Shown here: piece by piece, positions 55,649 through 64,000 of the stretch
How the letters are laid out: each line of letters starts with the position of its first letter
Numbering within the stretch: position 1 is the first letter of the stretch
Source: Leptolyngbya sp. FACHB-60
Lineage (GTDB): Bacteria > Cyanobacteriota > Cyanobacteriia > Phormidesmidales > Phormidesmidaceae
Length of the DNA stretch: 64,000 bases
Assembly (NCBI RefSeq): GCF_014695775.1
Contig: NZ_JACJOX010000017.1
Coordinates: 186,001-250,000, forward strand
Direction of reading: 5' to 3'
Program-made: the position numbers and the translations under genes
The notes under the pieces: generated by a model
The model's input: the letters and a program-made list of their open reading frames with translations, nothing else
The model's database searches: none
Told to the model about the DNA's origin: nothing

Positions 55649-57118
55649 ATGGCAGAACAGTCCATGGCCTGGGCTAGCGTACTCCAGGCGTTTCAGCAGA
55701 TTTGGGGCTACAGCGACTTTCGCCCACCTCAGGATGCGATTGTCAGGGCCTTGCTCAACCATCAAGATATTTTGGTCGTCTTGCCCACCGGCGGCGGGAA
55801 ATCAGTTTGTTTTCAGCTACCAGCGCTGCTTCAGTCGGGCCTGACGCTGGTGGTGTCGCCCCTGGTGGCGCTGATGGAAAACCAGGTGCAAGAGCTGCAC
55901 GATAAAGCTCTGCCCGCCGCCACTCTCCACAGTCAGCTGCCGCTACCCGTGCGCCACCGCACTCTCAGGGCGCTAGAGCGTCAAGAATTGCGGCTGCTCT
56001 ACGTTTCGCCTGAGACCTTGCTCAGCCCACCTGTTTGGGAGCGGCTCTGCCAACCGAAACTCCGGCTCAACGGGTTAATTTTGGATGAGGCCCACTGCCT
56101 TGTTCAATGGGGTGAAACCTTTCGTCCCGCCTATCGCCGCCTGGGAACGGTACGAAAAGCGCTGCTGGACTGCCGCCCGGCTGGTAGCACCCTACCCATT
56201 GCGGCCTTTACCGCCACTGCCGATCCGGCGGCCCAAACCGTTCTGCGCGAAGTGCTACAGCTTCATTCGCCCCAGGTGGTGCGGCTCAACCTCCACCGTC
56301 CTAACTTAGATCTGCGGGTGAAGGCTGTGGTCAGCGAGGGCCAGCGCAAGGGCGTGTTAAAGCGCTACCTAGAGCAGCACCCCAACCAGGCGGGGTTGGT
56401 CTATGTACGCACGCGTAAAGACAGCGAGGCGCTGGCCCAGCAGTTGGGCGATCGCTATCGAGTAGCGCCCTACCACGCTGGGTTGAGCAGCCGCGATCGC
56501 CGCCAGATTGAGGCTGACTGGATGGCCGACAAACTCCAGTTTGTGGTCTGCACCTCGGCCTTTGGCATGGGCGTTAACAAACAGTCAACCCGCTGGGTTG
56601 TCCACTATCAAGCCCCCTGCACCATTACCGAATACGTGCAGGAGGTGGGGCGCGCCGGGCGCGATGGCAACACCGCCGAGGCCCTGACCCTGGTGAGCGA
56701 GCCAACGGGCTGGCTAGAACCGGGCGATCGCCAGCGGGCTAAATTCTTTGAGGCTCAAACCCAGGCTCTACAGCAAAAGGCCCAGCGCCTGGTGACCCAG
56801 ATTCCGCCCGAGGGAGACGTGCGCGACATTAGCCAGCAGTTTGAGCACGGGGCTATTTCCCTGTCGTGGCTGCACAGCGTCGGTCAGCTGGAGTGGATGA
56901 GCCCATTTCAGTATCAGCTCACCAACGGGCCAGGGCAACCGGTGCGATCGCAGGAATCAGCCAGCCAGCAAATGCATCAGTTTCTCCACAGCCGTCACTG
57001 TCGCTGGCAGGCACTACTTATAGCCTTTGGTTTTCGCAGCGAGGCGCAGCGATTGGGCCATTGTGAACATTGTGATAACTGCAACGGCAAACCAGCGGCG
57101 GCCCAGCCTCGTCGGTAG
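55649..57118 (+). CDS. recQ: RecQ-family ATP-dependent DNA helicase
   Basis: A 3'-5' DNA helicase for recombination and fork repair. Motif 0 is YSDFRPPQ, Walker A VLPTGGGKSVCFQLPAL, DEAH box LILDEAHCLVQWGETFRPAYRRL, then TATADPAAQ and the second RecA domain with YVRTRKDSE and GRAGRDGNTAEA. A short C-terminal zinc-binding part (CRWQALL...GHCEHCDNC) is present, but the HRDC domain is absent, giving a short form of about 490 aa. The ATG at 55649 has AGGG 8 nt upstream; an in-frame GTG is at 55643. Confidence 0.92.
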   Translation: MAEQSMAWASVLQAFQQIWGYSDFRPPQDAIVRALLNHQDILVVLPTGGGKSVCFQLPALLQSGLTLVVSPLVALMENQVQELHDKALPAATLHSQLPLPVRHRTLRALERQELRLLYVSPETLLSPPVWERLCQPKLRLNGLILDEAHCLVQWGETFRPAYRRLGTVRKALLDCRPAGSTLPIAAFTATADPAAQTVLREVLQLHSPQVVRLNLHRPNLDLRVKAVVSEGQRKGVLKRYLEQHPNQAGLVYVRTRKDSEALAQQLGDRYRVAPYHAGLSSRDRRQIEADWMADKLQFVVCTSAFGMGVNKQSTRWVVHYQAPCTITEYVQEVGRAGRDGNTAEALTLVSEPTGWLEPGDRQRAKFFEAQTQALQQKAQRLVTQIPPEGDVRDISQQFEHGAISLSWLHSVGQLEWMSPFQYQLTNGPGQPVRSQESASQQMHQFLHSRHCRWQALLIAFGFRSEAQRLGHCEHCDNCNGKPAAAQPRR

Positions 57119-57398
57119 CCCGCGAACTAATTGCCGCTTCCCCACGTCTTTTCAGATTTACAGATCTTGAAATGGGTGCATCCAACTTGGGAACTGGGAT
57201 GAGACATGACCGTAGAATCTGGCCAGGAGAAAGTCAATACTTAACCTACGATCGCAGTTAGCAAGATTGACAATTTGAGAGCTAACACCCCAGATTTTTC
57301 TATAGTTTTTGTTACCGTTAGATATCACATTCTCAAGTTTTGCGTTTGATTATTTCAGATAACTCCCGTAGCATGGCGAGAATACCCATACGGTCTCT

Positions 57399-59021
57399 AT
57401 GAACATTCTTTTGGTTTATCCCCGCTTTCCCCAAAGCTTTTGGTCGTTTGATAAAACTCTAGAGTTGGTAGGGTTGAAGGCGCAGCTGCCCCCCTTAGGG
57501 CTAGTGACCGTAGCGGCGATTTTGCCCCAAACCTGGGACTACAAGCTGGTAGACCGCAACGTGCGGGAAGTGCACGACGACGAATGGCACTGGGCCGACA
57601 TTGTCATTGTGTCGGCGATGATCGTCCACCGTGTAGACTTTTTAGACACCGTACAGACCGCCAAGCGCTACGGCAAGCTGGTGGCGGTGGGTGGCCCCTA
57701 CCCCACCGCTATCCCTCAAGAATCTGAAGCCGCTGGGGCCGACTTTTTAATTCTGGACGAAGGGGAAATTACCCTGCCCATGTTTGTGGAGGCGGTGGAA
57801 CGGGGCGATCGCAGCGGCACCTTCCGCTCCGGCGGCGAAAAGCCCGATGTCACCGGCACCCCCGTGCCCCGCTACGACCTGCTCGAGATGGACGCCTATG
57901 CCGAGATGTCGGTGCAGTTTTCTCGCGGCTGTCCCTTCCAGTGCGAGTTTTGCGACATCATCGTGCTCTACGGCCGCAAGCCCCGCACCAAAGACCCCGA
58001 TCAGCTGCTGGCCGAGCTGCAATGCCTCTACGACCTGGGCTGGCGGCGCAGCATCTTTATGGTCGACGACAACTTTATCGGCAACAAGCGCAACGTCAAA
58101 CTCCTGCTCAAGGCCATGAAACCTTGGATGGAGGAGCACGGCTATCCCTTCTCCTTTGCCACCGAGGCCTCTGTAGATCTGGCTCAAGATCCAGAACTCA
58201 TGCAGATGATGGTCGACTGCAACTTCGGCACCGTCTTTTTGGGTATTGAAACCCCTGACGACGACAGCCTGAATATGACCAAAAAGTTTCAGAACATGCG
58301 CGACCCCCTCTCGGAGTCGGTAATTTCCATTGCCCAAGCGGGGCTGCGGGTCATGGCCGGGCTGATCGTCGGCTTTGATGGCGAAAAGTCTGGGGCCGGT
58401 CGGCGCATCTACGAATTTGTTGAGCAGACCGCCATCCCCACTGCGCTGGTGAGCATGCTGCAAGCTCTGCCCGACACAGCCCTGTCTCACCGTTTAGAGA
58501 AAGAAGGCCGTCTGCTGAGCAAGAGCGCCGACATCAACCAGACCACTTTGATGAACTTTGTGCCCACCCGGCCCATTGAAGAAATCACCGAAGAGTACAT
58601 CCAGGTGTTTTGGGATCTCTACGACCCACTGACGGTGCTCAACCGCACTTTCCGTCACTTTTTAATGTTGGGTGAAGCCCAAAAGCGCAACTACAAAAAC
58701 CGCACTACTTCTGCCGGTGCCCCCGATATCAACTGGGTCACCATTCGCGCCTTTTTAATTGTGGTGTGGCGGCAGGGTGTGATGCGCAAAACCCGCCTGC
58801 GGTTTTGGGTTAACCTGGCCATCATGCTGTGGCGCTACCCGGCAGTGGCAGCCAACTATATATCGGTGTGTGCCCAGGCCGAGCACTTCATCGACTTCCG
58901 CCAGATTGTGCGGCAGAACATTGAGGAACAGCTGGCGGCCTACCTGGAAGCCAAGCAAATCACCGATCAGACAGCGGTAGCCACCGCGTCGGTTGAATCT
59001 GTAGCTGTGCCTGTTAGCTAG
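57399..59021 (+). CDS. B12-binding-domain radical SAM protein
   Basis: A 540-aa enzyme. The N-terminal cobalamin-binding Rossmann-like domain (about 1-150) begins MNILLVYPRFPQSFW; the radical SAM domain has the 4Fe-4S motif RGCPFQCEFCDI. The C-terminal part matches the DUF4070-type region typical of the HpnP/BchE-related branch. The reaction is unknown; hopanoid methylation (HpnP) is one possibility among several. It is cytosolic. It ends before a strong terminator, and a B12-dependent reductase lies just downstream. Confidence 0.87.
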   Translation: MNILLVYPRFPQSFWSFDKTLELVGLKAQLPPLGLVTVAAILPQTWDYKLVDRNVREVHDDEWHWADIVIVSAMIVHRVDFLDTVQTAKRYGKLVAVGGPYPTAIPQESEAAGADFLILDEGEITLPMFVEAVERGDRSGTFRSGGEKPDVTGTPVPRYDLLEMDAYAEMSVQFSRGCPFQCEFCDIIVLYGRKPRTKDPDQLLAELQCLYDLGWRRSIFMVDDNFIGNKRNVKLLLKAMKPWMEEHGYPFSFATEASVDLAQDPELMQMMVDCNFGTVFLGIETPDDDSLNMTKKFQNMRDPLSESVISIAQAGLRVMAGLIVGFDGEKSGAGRRIYEFVEQTAIPTALVSMLQALPDTALSHRLEKEGRLLSKSADINQTTLMNFVPTRPIEEITEEYIQVFWDLYDPLTVLNRTFRHFLMLGEAQKRNYKNRTTSAGAPDINWVTIRAFLIVVWRQGVMRKTRLRFWVNLAIMLWRYPAVAANYISVCAQAEHFIDFRQIVRQNIEEQLAAYLEAKQITDQTAVATASVESVAVPVS

Positions 59022-59056
59022 ATTTAGCCCTAGCGCTACGTAAAGCGAATCATTGC

Positions 59057-59094
59057 AAAATGGCCGAGAAACTTTAAGCTTCTCGGCCATTTTT
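59057..59094. terminator. bidirectional terminator after the radical SAM gene
   Basis: ATGGCCGAGAA pairs with TTCTCGGCCAT around a 9-nt loop. TTTTT follows on the right and AAAA precedes on the left. It serves the plus-strand radical SAM gene and could also end the small minus-strand frame at 59146-59295. Confidence 0.85.
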
Positions 59095-59145
59095 GGCGTG
59101 GGTTAAGGGGTTAGTCAAATCTCTGTCTAAAAATGGCAGAAGACG

Positions 59146-59295
59146 TTACTGATGGCTTGACCCTAGTGGCGCCGCATCCGTCAGGCACGATCGCCGCCAC
59201 TGTTGATAAGCCCGTTGATAGTCAGCCCAGGCTTTAAGCTGGCCGTCGGGGCCTTCGTAGCGGTGCTTAAACTGCTCCCAGCAGACTTTTTCCAT
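59146..59295 (-). CDS. 49-aa small protein
   Basis: A short frame with a good ribosome-binding site (AAGAGG five nt before ATG). The product begins MEKVCWEQFKHRYEGPDGQL and continues with a Trp/Tyr/Gln-rich helix (KAWADYQRAYQQWRRS). The composition and the upstream signal suggest a real gene; no family is recognised. A bidirectional hairpin at 59057-59094 lies downstream on its strand. It is convergent with the radical SAM gene. Confidence 0.5.
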   Translation of the reverse strand: MEKVCWEQFKHRYEGPDGQLKAWADYQRAYQQWRRSCLTDAAPLGSSHQ

Positions 59296-59629
59296 GGGGG
59301 CCTCTTATTGTTTAGAAACGGCTTATATAGAAAATTTTGGATCCTAATTTAATAATGACAAAAACCTTGGGATCAGGGTTGACCTTGCAATACAACTTGA
59401 GATCCTGATGAATTGAACTCTATGCAGCTAGGTGCTTCTAGATTTAGCGCCATTTCTGGAGAAAGTTGACTGTTAGACACTACATCTAAAAATAATCGGG
59501 TATGATGATCGACCATTGGGGCGCTTTACTCGGCTCAGGCGAGAATCTACCGATGCATGTGGGTTTCTACCTCTGGGTGTGGGCGATGCGCCAATCTACG
59601 TACTCTCTTGCTAGCAAAAGGCTGATCCC
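59296..59629. other. region upstream of nrdJ
   Basis: About 334 bp, AT-rich on its left side. An interrupted palindrome, TTAGA-CACTACA-TCTAA, occurs at 59473-59489, about 140 bp before nrdJ. GATC-containing short repeats lie at 59339-59412. I looked for a cobalamin riboswitch and did not recognise one. The frame at 59502-59738 overlaps the nrdJ start in another frame and is not called. Confidence 0.4.
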
Positions 59630-61813
59630 ATGGTTCAAGAACTTCCCCGTACCCGGTCGCAGGGGCCATTTCCTGAGGCAGCTCCGGCGGCGTTTCCTGT
59701 GTTTTATCGCACCTACAGCCGTCGGGGCGAGGTGGTAGAGGGGCAGCGCGAAACCTGGGATCAGGTGTGCGATCGCACCCTAGCCGGTCTCGTCGAACTC
59801 GGTAACCTCACCGCCGACGAAACCGCCCTACTCAACCGCATGCAGCGCCAGGCGAAAGCGCTACCCTCTGGCCGCTGGCTGTGGGTGGGCGGCACCGACT
59901 GGAGCAAGCAGCCCGAAAACTTTTCTGGGGCCTACAACTGCACCAGCACCGATGTGGTCGACTGGCGCGCCTTCGGCCTGATGATGGATCTGGCCATGAT
60001 GGGCTGCGGCACCGGGGCGATTCTCGAACCTAAGTACATCAACCAAATTCCCGCCATTCGCAACCGGCTGATCGTCACCATGGCGGGCGACATTGGTGAA
60101 ACTCCCGTGGCCGATCGCCACGAAGTCACCGACGTGGCGATCGAGGGCAACCAGGTCACCATTCGGGTCGGCGACAGCCGCCAGGGCTGGGTAAAATCCT
60201 ACGAAACCCTGCTTGAGCTGTCTACCAACGATCTCTTCACAGGCGACATCGCCGTCACCATCGACCTGCGCGACGTGCGCCCCGCCGGCGAAAAGCTCAA
60301 GGGCTTTGGCGGCGTGGCCAACCCCGTCCGGTTATCGCTGCTCTACGATCGCTGCGCCACCATTCTCAACAAGGCGCTGGGTCGCCAGCTCAACTCGGTC
60401 GAGTGCTGCTTGCTAATTGACGAAGCCGCCGCCTGCGTGGTGGCGGGCAACATCCGCCGCAGCGCGGGCATGCGCCAGTTCGACAGCAACGATGAACTGG
60501 CCGCTAGCGCCAAAGACAACCTCTGGCAGCAGGACAGCGAGGGCAACTGGCGCATCGACCCCGAGCGCGACGTGCTGCGCATGGCCAACCACACCCGCGT
60601 CTTCCATACCAAGCCCAGCCTGCAAGACTGCGTCGATTCTGTACGCAAGCAGTTCTACTCCGGCGAAGGGGCCATCCAGTGGGCTGGGGAAGCCAAGCGC
60701 CGGGCCGGGGGCGACGATCGCTACGGCCTTAACCCCTGCGGTGAGATCCTAGGAGCCAACTTCCACTGCAACTTGGCAGAGGTACACCTCAACCAGCTCG
60801 ACCCCAAGAATCTGAAGGATCAAGAAGACGCCTTTACCGCTGCGGCTCTCTCCGTCGCGGTGCTTCTGAATCACCAGTTCCAAGAACCCCGCTACCAGAA
60901 GTCGCGCCTGGAAGACCCGATCGTCGGCGTCTCCTTCACAGGGCTATTTGACTTCTTCGTGATTGCCTTTGGAGTCGAGTGGCTGCGCTGGTGGGAGGCA
61001 GGCCGCCCCAACACCATGCAGGGGCTTGACTTCAAAGCCAGAGAGAAAGAATTTTTGACTAGATGGAAGGATATTGTGCATCGGGTCGTGGGTGAGTACT
61101 GCGATCGCCACAACCTGGTGCGCCCCAACCGCTGCACTACCGTGCAACCGGCGGGCACTAAGTCGCTACTGACAGGCGCTAGCCCCGGCTGGCACCCGCC
61201 CAAGGCCCAGCGCTTCATTCGCCGCATCACCTTCCGCAAAAATGACCCTGTGGCGATGGCCTGCATCGATTACGGCTACTCCATCGTGCCCTCCCAGTCG
61301 GATAAGGATGAGAACGGCGGTTTGCTTGACGATCCCTTTGATCCCCGCTGCACCGAGTGGTTGGTCGAGATTCCGGTCGAGGTGCCCTGGGCGAATGTGC
61401 CTGGGGCCGACGAAATCGCCATTGAGAAATTCTCGGCGGCTGCCCAGTTCGACTTCTACATGCAGGTGCAGAAGCACTACACTACCCACAACACCTCCGC
61501 CACCATCGAGTTTCGCGAACCCGAGCTAGAGTCGCTGGCCGAGCGCATTTACCAAACCATCCAAAACGACGAAGGCTACATTTCTGCCGCCCTGCTGGCC
61601 CGGTTCGACGACCTACAAACCTTCCCCCGCCTGCCCTTTGAACCGATCGACAAGGCCACTTTCGAGGCTCTCAAGCAGCAGGTAGAAGCGCGGCGCGGCA
61701 CCGAAAACTTCCACGCTGCCCTGTCGCGCTACGACGCGGGCGAGGTGATCGAGGCTGGCCCCGCTGGCTGCGACTCCGACAAGTGCATGATGCCGGAGAA
61801 AAAGCCCGACTAG
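59630..61813 (+). CDS. nrdJ: adenosylcobalamin-dependent ribonucleoside-triphosphate reductase (class II)
   Basis: A monomeric class II ribonucleotide reductase making deoxynucleotides without oxygen or iron, using a cobalamin radical. The 727-aa length is near that of the Lactobacillus enzyme (about 740). The N-terminal region SGRWLWVGGT and NFSGAYNCTSTDV, the active-site loop GLNPCGEIL, and TVQPAGTKSLLTGAS are characteristic. The C-terminal cysteine pair CDSDKCMM provides external reduction. No intein is seen. A strong terminator follows at 61852-61884. The cobalt-uptake genes face it from the right. Confidence 0.94.
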   Translation: MVQELPRTRSQGPFPEAAPAAFPVFYRTYSRRGEVVEGQRETWDQVCDRTLAGLVELGNLTADETALLNRMQRQAKALPSGRWLWVGGTDWSKQPENFSGAYNCTSTDVVDWRAFGLMMDLAMMGCGTGAILEPKYINQIPAIRNRLIVTMAGDIGETPVADRHEVTDVAIEGNQVTIRVGDSRQGWVKSYETLLELSTNDLFTGDIAVTIDLRDVRPAGEKLKGFGGVANPVRLSLLYDRCATILNKALGRQLNSVECCLLIDEAAACVVAGNIRRSAGMRQFDSNDELAASAKDNLWQQDSEGNWRIDPERDVLRMANHTRVFHTKPSLQDCVDSVRKQFYSGEGAIQWAGEAKRRAGGDDRYGLNPCGEILGANFHCNLAEVHLNQLDPKNLKDQEDAFTAAALSVAVLLNHQFQEPRYQKSRLEDPIVGVSFTGLFDFFVIAFGVEWLRWWEAGRPNTMQGLDFKAREKEFLTRWKDIVHRVVGEYCDRHNLVRPNRCTTVQPAGTKSLLTGASPGWHPPKAQRFIRRITFRKNDPVAMACIDYGYSIVPSQSDKDENGGLLDDPFDPRCTEWLVEIPVEVPWANVPGADEIAIEKFSAAAQFDFYMQVQKHYTTHNTSATIEFREPELESLAERIYQTIQNDEGYISAALLARFDDLQTFPRLPFEPIDKATFEALKQQVEARRGTENFHAALSRYDAGEVIEAGPAGCDSDKCMMPEKKPD

Positions 61814-61851
61814 ATCGAGCCTGTTAGCCCGTTGAGACGAGAGAGACAGCG

Positions 61852-61887
61852 AAAGGGGTTCCTGACTTGTGCAGGAACCCCTTTTTT
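61852..61887 (+). terminator. intrinsic terminator after nrdJ
   Basis: AAAGGGGTTCCTG and CAGGAACCCCTTT form a 13-bp stem around a 7-nt loop, followed by a T-run. It lies about 40 bp after the nrdJ stop. Confidence 0.92.
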
Positions 61888-62063
61888 CTTAGTCGGGCAT
61901 TGAAGAAAGCCAACAGGTGAAGCCTGGGTTAGAACAGTCCAAAAAGCCAAGATTCAAGCTCGACCGGCACTCTTTTCATTTTTCGTTCTTTTGCTATAGC
62001 CTTGCCTTGAATATGGTTGTGTCACATACGAACGCAAAAAAACCGATTCAAAACCTGTACCCC

Positions 62064-62876
62064 TTACCCCCCATGGTGGGGATTAACGTGGGGAATTAGC
62101 GAGTGGGGCTTCTCCAAGCCGTGGGCTTCCATTAACGCCCGATCGCCCATAATCTGGCGGGGGCAACCGTCGGCAATGATGCGGCCTTCGTCGATCAGAA
62201 TGACGCGATCGCACACCTCCAGCACAAACTCCAGATCGTGGGAGGAGATCAGCACAGTTTCGGAGGAGTTTTGCAAAAAGCGAATCAGGCGGCGACGGGT
62301 GCGCAGGTCGAGGCTGGCAGTGGGTTCGTCGTAGAGAATGATCTGGGGGGTCATGGCCAATAGACCGGCGATCGCTACCATCTGCTTTTCGCCGCCCGAC
62401 AGGTGGTGGGGCAGGCGATCGAGCAGGTGGGCGATGCCTGCCATATCGGCAGCTTGGGCGACGCGCGCCTCCACCTCAGCCGGGTCGAGGCCCATGTTTT
62501 GGGGGCCAAAGGCCAGGTCATCGCGCACCGAGGCCGAGAATAACTGATCGTCTGGATCCTGGAAGAGCAGACCGACTTCTGGGCGAAACTGGCCGGGTTT
62601 GAGGGGTTCGCCAAACAGGTGAATGCCCCCAGCGGCGGGAGCCAGCACACCGCACAGCAGCATAAATAGCGTGGTTTTGCCGCAGCCGTTGTGGCCAATA
62701 ATGCCGACGCGATCGCCCTCGCCGATCGTCAGCGAAATATTCCCCAACACCTCGGGCTGATCGGGGTAGCCAAAGCAGAGGTCGTGGGCCGAGATCGCTT
62801 CCCGCTGAGGCTTTTGGGCCAAGGCTAAGGGGTCAAACCCAGTTGAGATCGAGTTCATCATAGGCGTATCCATCAC
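62064..62876 (-). CDS. cbiO: cobalt ECF-type transporter ATPase
   Basis: The ATPase of the cobalt importer. Walker A IGHNGCGKTTLF, Q-loop VGLLFQDPDDQLF, signature HLSGGEKQMVAIAG, Walker B IILYDEPTASLD and H-loop ISSHDLEF are all present. The 270-aa length is normal. The GTG at 62876 or the ATG at 62873 overlaps the cbiQ stop by 1-4 nt, so the two are coupled. It is the last gene of the cbiM-cbiQ-cbiO operon, which faces nrdJ. Confidence 0.93.
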   Translation of the reverse strand: MMDTPMMNSISTGFDPLALAQKPQREAISAHDLCFGYPDQPEVLGNISLTIGEGDRVGIIGHNGCGKTTLFMLLCGVLAPAAGGIHLFGEPLKPGQFRPEVGLLFQDPDDQLFSASVRDDLAFGPQNMGLDPAEVEARVAQAADMAGIAHLLDRLPHHLSGGEKQMVAIAGLLAMTPQIILYDEPTASLDLRTRRRLIRFLQNSSETVLISSHDLEFVLEVCDRVILIDEGRIIADGCPRQIMGDRALMEAHGLEKPHSLIPHVNPHHGG

Positions 62877-63670
62877 AGGCGCAAAAGTCCTTCAGCGATT
62901 ACTAGGCTCACCGCCGCCGTCAGCACCGCCGCCGCCAGCATCCAGCTCAAGGTACTGGGCTGCGCCGCTGCACTTTGGCCCGCCACTACTTTTCCTCCAT
63001 AGCCGTAGCCCCGCAGTCGCATGGCCCGGTAGACCCGGTCAGACTGCTCATAGCTGCGAATCAGCAAATTGCCCGCCAGCATCGCCAGCTGCTGCATCAT
63101 CTGACCGTTCACTCGCAGCCAGCGCTGCCGCCGCTGGCCAAAGCCCCGCAGCCGCATGGCCTGCTGCATAGTGGCCAGCATGGCGGCGATCTCAAACAGA
63201 TAGCGGTACGAGAGCAGCGTCATATCGGCCAAGATCGTGGGCAGACCGAGCGATCGCATCGCGTTTAGCAGGGTCAAAAACGGTGTCGTCCCCAGCAAAA
63301 TAAACCCCAGCGTCAAAATCGACAAAAACCGCCCCACAATTAGCAGCGTCGCCTGCAACCCCTCCTGGCGTAGGGTCAGCCAACCCCATTGCCCCAGCAC
63401 CGTATCGCCCACCGTCAGCGGCAGCACCACTACCAGCGACAGAATAAATAGCCCCGGATAGCTCAGCCGCTGTCGCAAAAACGACACTGGCAGCCCAGAT
63501 AGCCCGTACAACGCGGCCGCCAGCGCCAGCATCCAGGGCACCAGGGTGAGCTGGCGCACCATGGCAAAGGCAAACATCAGCGCCACCAGACTGACCAGCT
63601 TCAGCCGGGGCGACCAGCGGTGAATCACTGACTCACGGTGCACATAGGTATCGAAGCTAGCGGCTCCCAT
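62873..63670 (-). CDS. cbiQ: cobalt ECF-type transporter membrane subunit
   Basis: A 265-aa polytopic protein with about six membrane spans. It holds the two short charged motifs that couple to the ATPase (MRLRGFGQ and MRLRGYGYGGK), the A-R-G signature of CbiQ/EcfT. The N-terminal HRWSPRLKLV is also typical. It overlaps cbiO by 1-4 nt and follows cbiM with 6 nt between, so all three are one operon. Confidence 0.93.
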   Translation of the reverse strand: MGAASFDTYVHRESVIHRWSPRLKLVSLVALMFAFAMVRQLTLVPWMLALAAALYGLSGLPVSFLRQRLSYPGLFILSLVVVLPLTVGDTVLGQWGWLTLRQEGLQATLLIVGRFLSILTLGFILLGTTPFLTLLNAMRSLGLPTILADMTLLSYRYLFEIAAMLATMQQAMRLRGFGQRRQRWLRVNGQMMQQLAMLAGNLLIRSYEQSDRVYRAMRLRGYGYGGKVVAGQSAAAQPSTLSWMLAAAVLTAAVSLVIAEGLLRL

Positions 63671-63676
63671 AGTGGC

Positions 63677-64000
63677 CTATCCCTCCAGCAGCTCAGGCTT
63701 CACCCGGCGCAAAAACAGCACCAGCATGGTTGTAAACATGCCTTCAATTATGGCCAGGGGCACGTGACCCACCGACAGCGTCAGCACCGCCGCCTGCTCT
63801 GCCCCCGCATTGAGTTCGGCGGGAATGTTAAAAATAATCAGTGCCAGAAAGATCAGGGCCGCGATCCCCAGGCCCAGAGCACCGCCTAGAAACGCAAATA
63901 CGCCCGTGCGAGTCGGCTCTGTTAAGGGCTTACCCAAAGAATTACGCAGCTGAAAGATGTGGTAAGCCGCTAGCGCCGGAATCCCCATCATCACCGCGTT
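63677..64000 (-). CDS. cbiM: cobalt ECF transporter substrate-binding subunit, C-terminal part only
   Basis: The gene enters from the right edge of the window; 107 codons plus stop are visible and the frame is open to base 64000. The sequence shows three membrane stretches (FLGGALGLGIAALIFLALII and others) and the family end GHVPLAIIEGMFTTMLVLFL. CbiM captures cobalt and works with CbiQ and CbiO. The N-terminal histidine that binds the metal lies outside the window. Confidence 0.9.
   Translation of the reverse strand, partial: NAVMMGIPALAAYHIFQLRNSLGKPLTEPTRTGVFAFLGGALGLGIAALIFLALIIFNIPAELNAGAEQAAVLTLSVGHVPLAIIEGMFTTMLVLFLRRVKPELLEG

Noticed and set aside
57747..58490. 247-codon minus-strand frame
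   Set aside because: It lies fully inside the radical SAM gene, which has clear motifs; the frame reflects GC-rich codon structure.
59477..59492. NrdR box upstream of nrdJ
   Set aside because: ACACTACATCTA matches the consensus only partly and a second box is missing.
59296..59629. Cobalamin riboswitch upstream of nrdJ
   Set aside because: I looked for the B12 box and neighbouring conserved motifs and did not find a convincing match.
59502..59738. 78-codon plus frame before nrdJ
   Set aside because: It runs into the nrdJ coding region in another frame and has no supporting motif.

Overview
This window comes from a cyanobacterial chromosome, probably a filamentous Leptolyngbya/Nodosilinea-type organism. 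It encodes the photosystem II cytochrome c-550 (psbV), plastocyanin (petE), a cyanobacterial secretin with an AMIN domain and a CyaB1/CyaB2-type GAF-GAF-PAS adenylate cyclase. The HIP1 octamer GCGATCGC is very frequent. Base composition is GC-rich except for a few AT-richer islands near 21.5-22.7, 33.9-35.2 and 37.7-38.7 kb. The lineage is inferred from gene content only; I could not run a search.

Layout. 0-2.6 kb: polyamine ABC transporter ATPase and substrate-binding protein without permeases. 2.8-8.6 kb: a small lipoprotein, then the type IV pilus operon pilM-pilN-pilO-pilQ. 9-12.6 kb: purT, a sugar-type ABC binding protein, and an APH-fold kinase interrupted in frame by a short palindromic repeat. 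12.7-18.4 kb: a small acidic protein, a Wzy/HpsL-like membrane protein, an exported metallo-beta-lactamase-fold hydrolase, and a sensor kinase coupled to an acetyltransferase. 18.8-26 kb: GH57 glycosidase, antitoxin fragment, alpha/beta hydrolase, ribBA, argC. 26.1-33.9 kb: two large cytosolic hybrid kinases; the larger (1975 aa) holds a ladder of nine 92-residue HAMP-type repeats plus a divergent tenth. 33.9-38.7 kb: small genes, an IS630-like remnant and a 54-bp perfect palindrome. 38.7-41.6 kb: a STAND-type NTPase overlapping a TPR protein. 41.6-45.8 kb: a GntR-controlled cassette (MFS transporter, desaturase, MetX-like hydrolase) with a 16-bp operator-like palindrome. 45.8-49.5 kb: OsmC, a truncated GrpB next to the second copy of the palindromic repeat, an acetyltransferase, petE, psbV, accD. 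49.7-57.1 kb: adenylate cyclase, dienelactone hydrolase, serine hydrolase, outer-membrane barrel protein, RecQ. 57.4-64 kb: a B12-binding radical SAM enzyme, B12-dependent ribonucleotide reductase (nrdJ) and the cobalt importer cbiM-cbiQ-cbiO, cut by the window end.

How the genes work together. pilMNOQ form the inner-membrane platform and outer-membrane pore of one pilus machine. The two hybrid kinases are 50-90 bp apart on the same strand and could form one phosphorelay. The last 6.6 kb links cobalt uptake with two predicted cobalamin-dependent enzymes. The most unusual items are a ~77-bp palindromic element present twice (once in frame inside an enzyme gene, apparently in a HIP1 site), the HAMP-repeat kinase, two spacer-free perfect palindromes, and the GntR/desaturase/transporter cassette. 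No rRNA, tRNA, CRISPR array or intact insertion sequence was seen.
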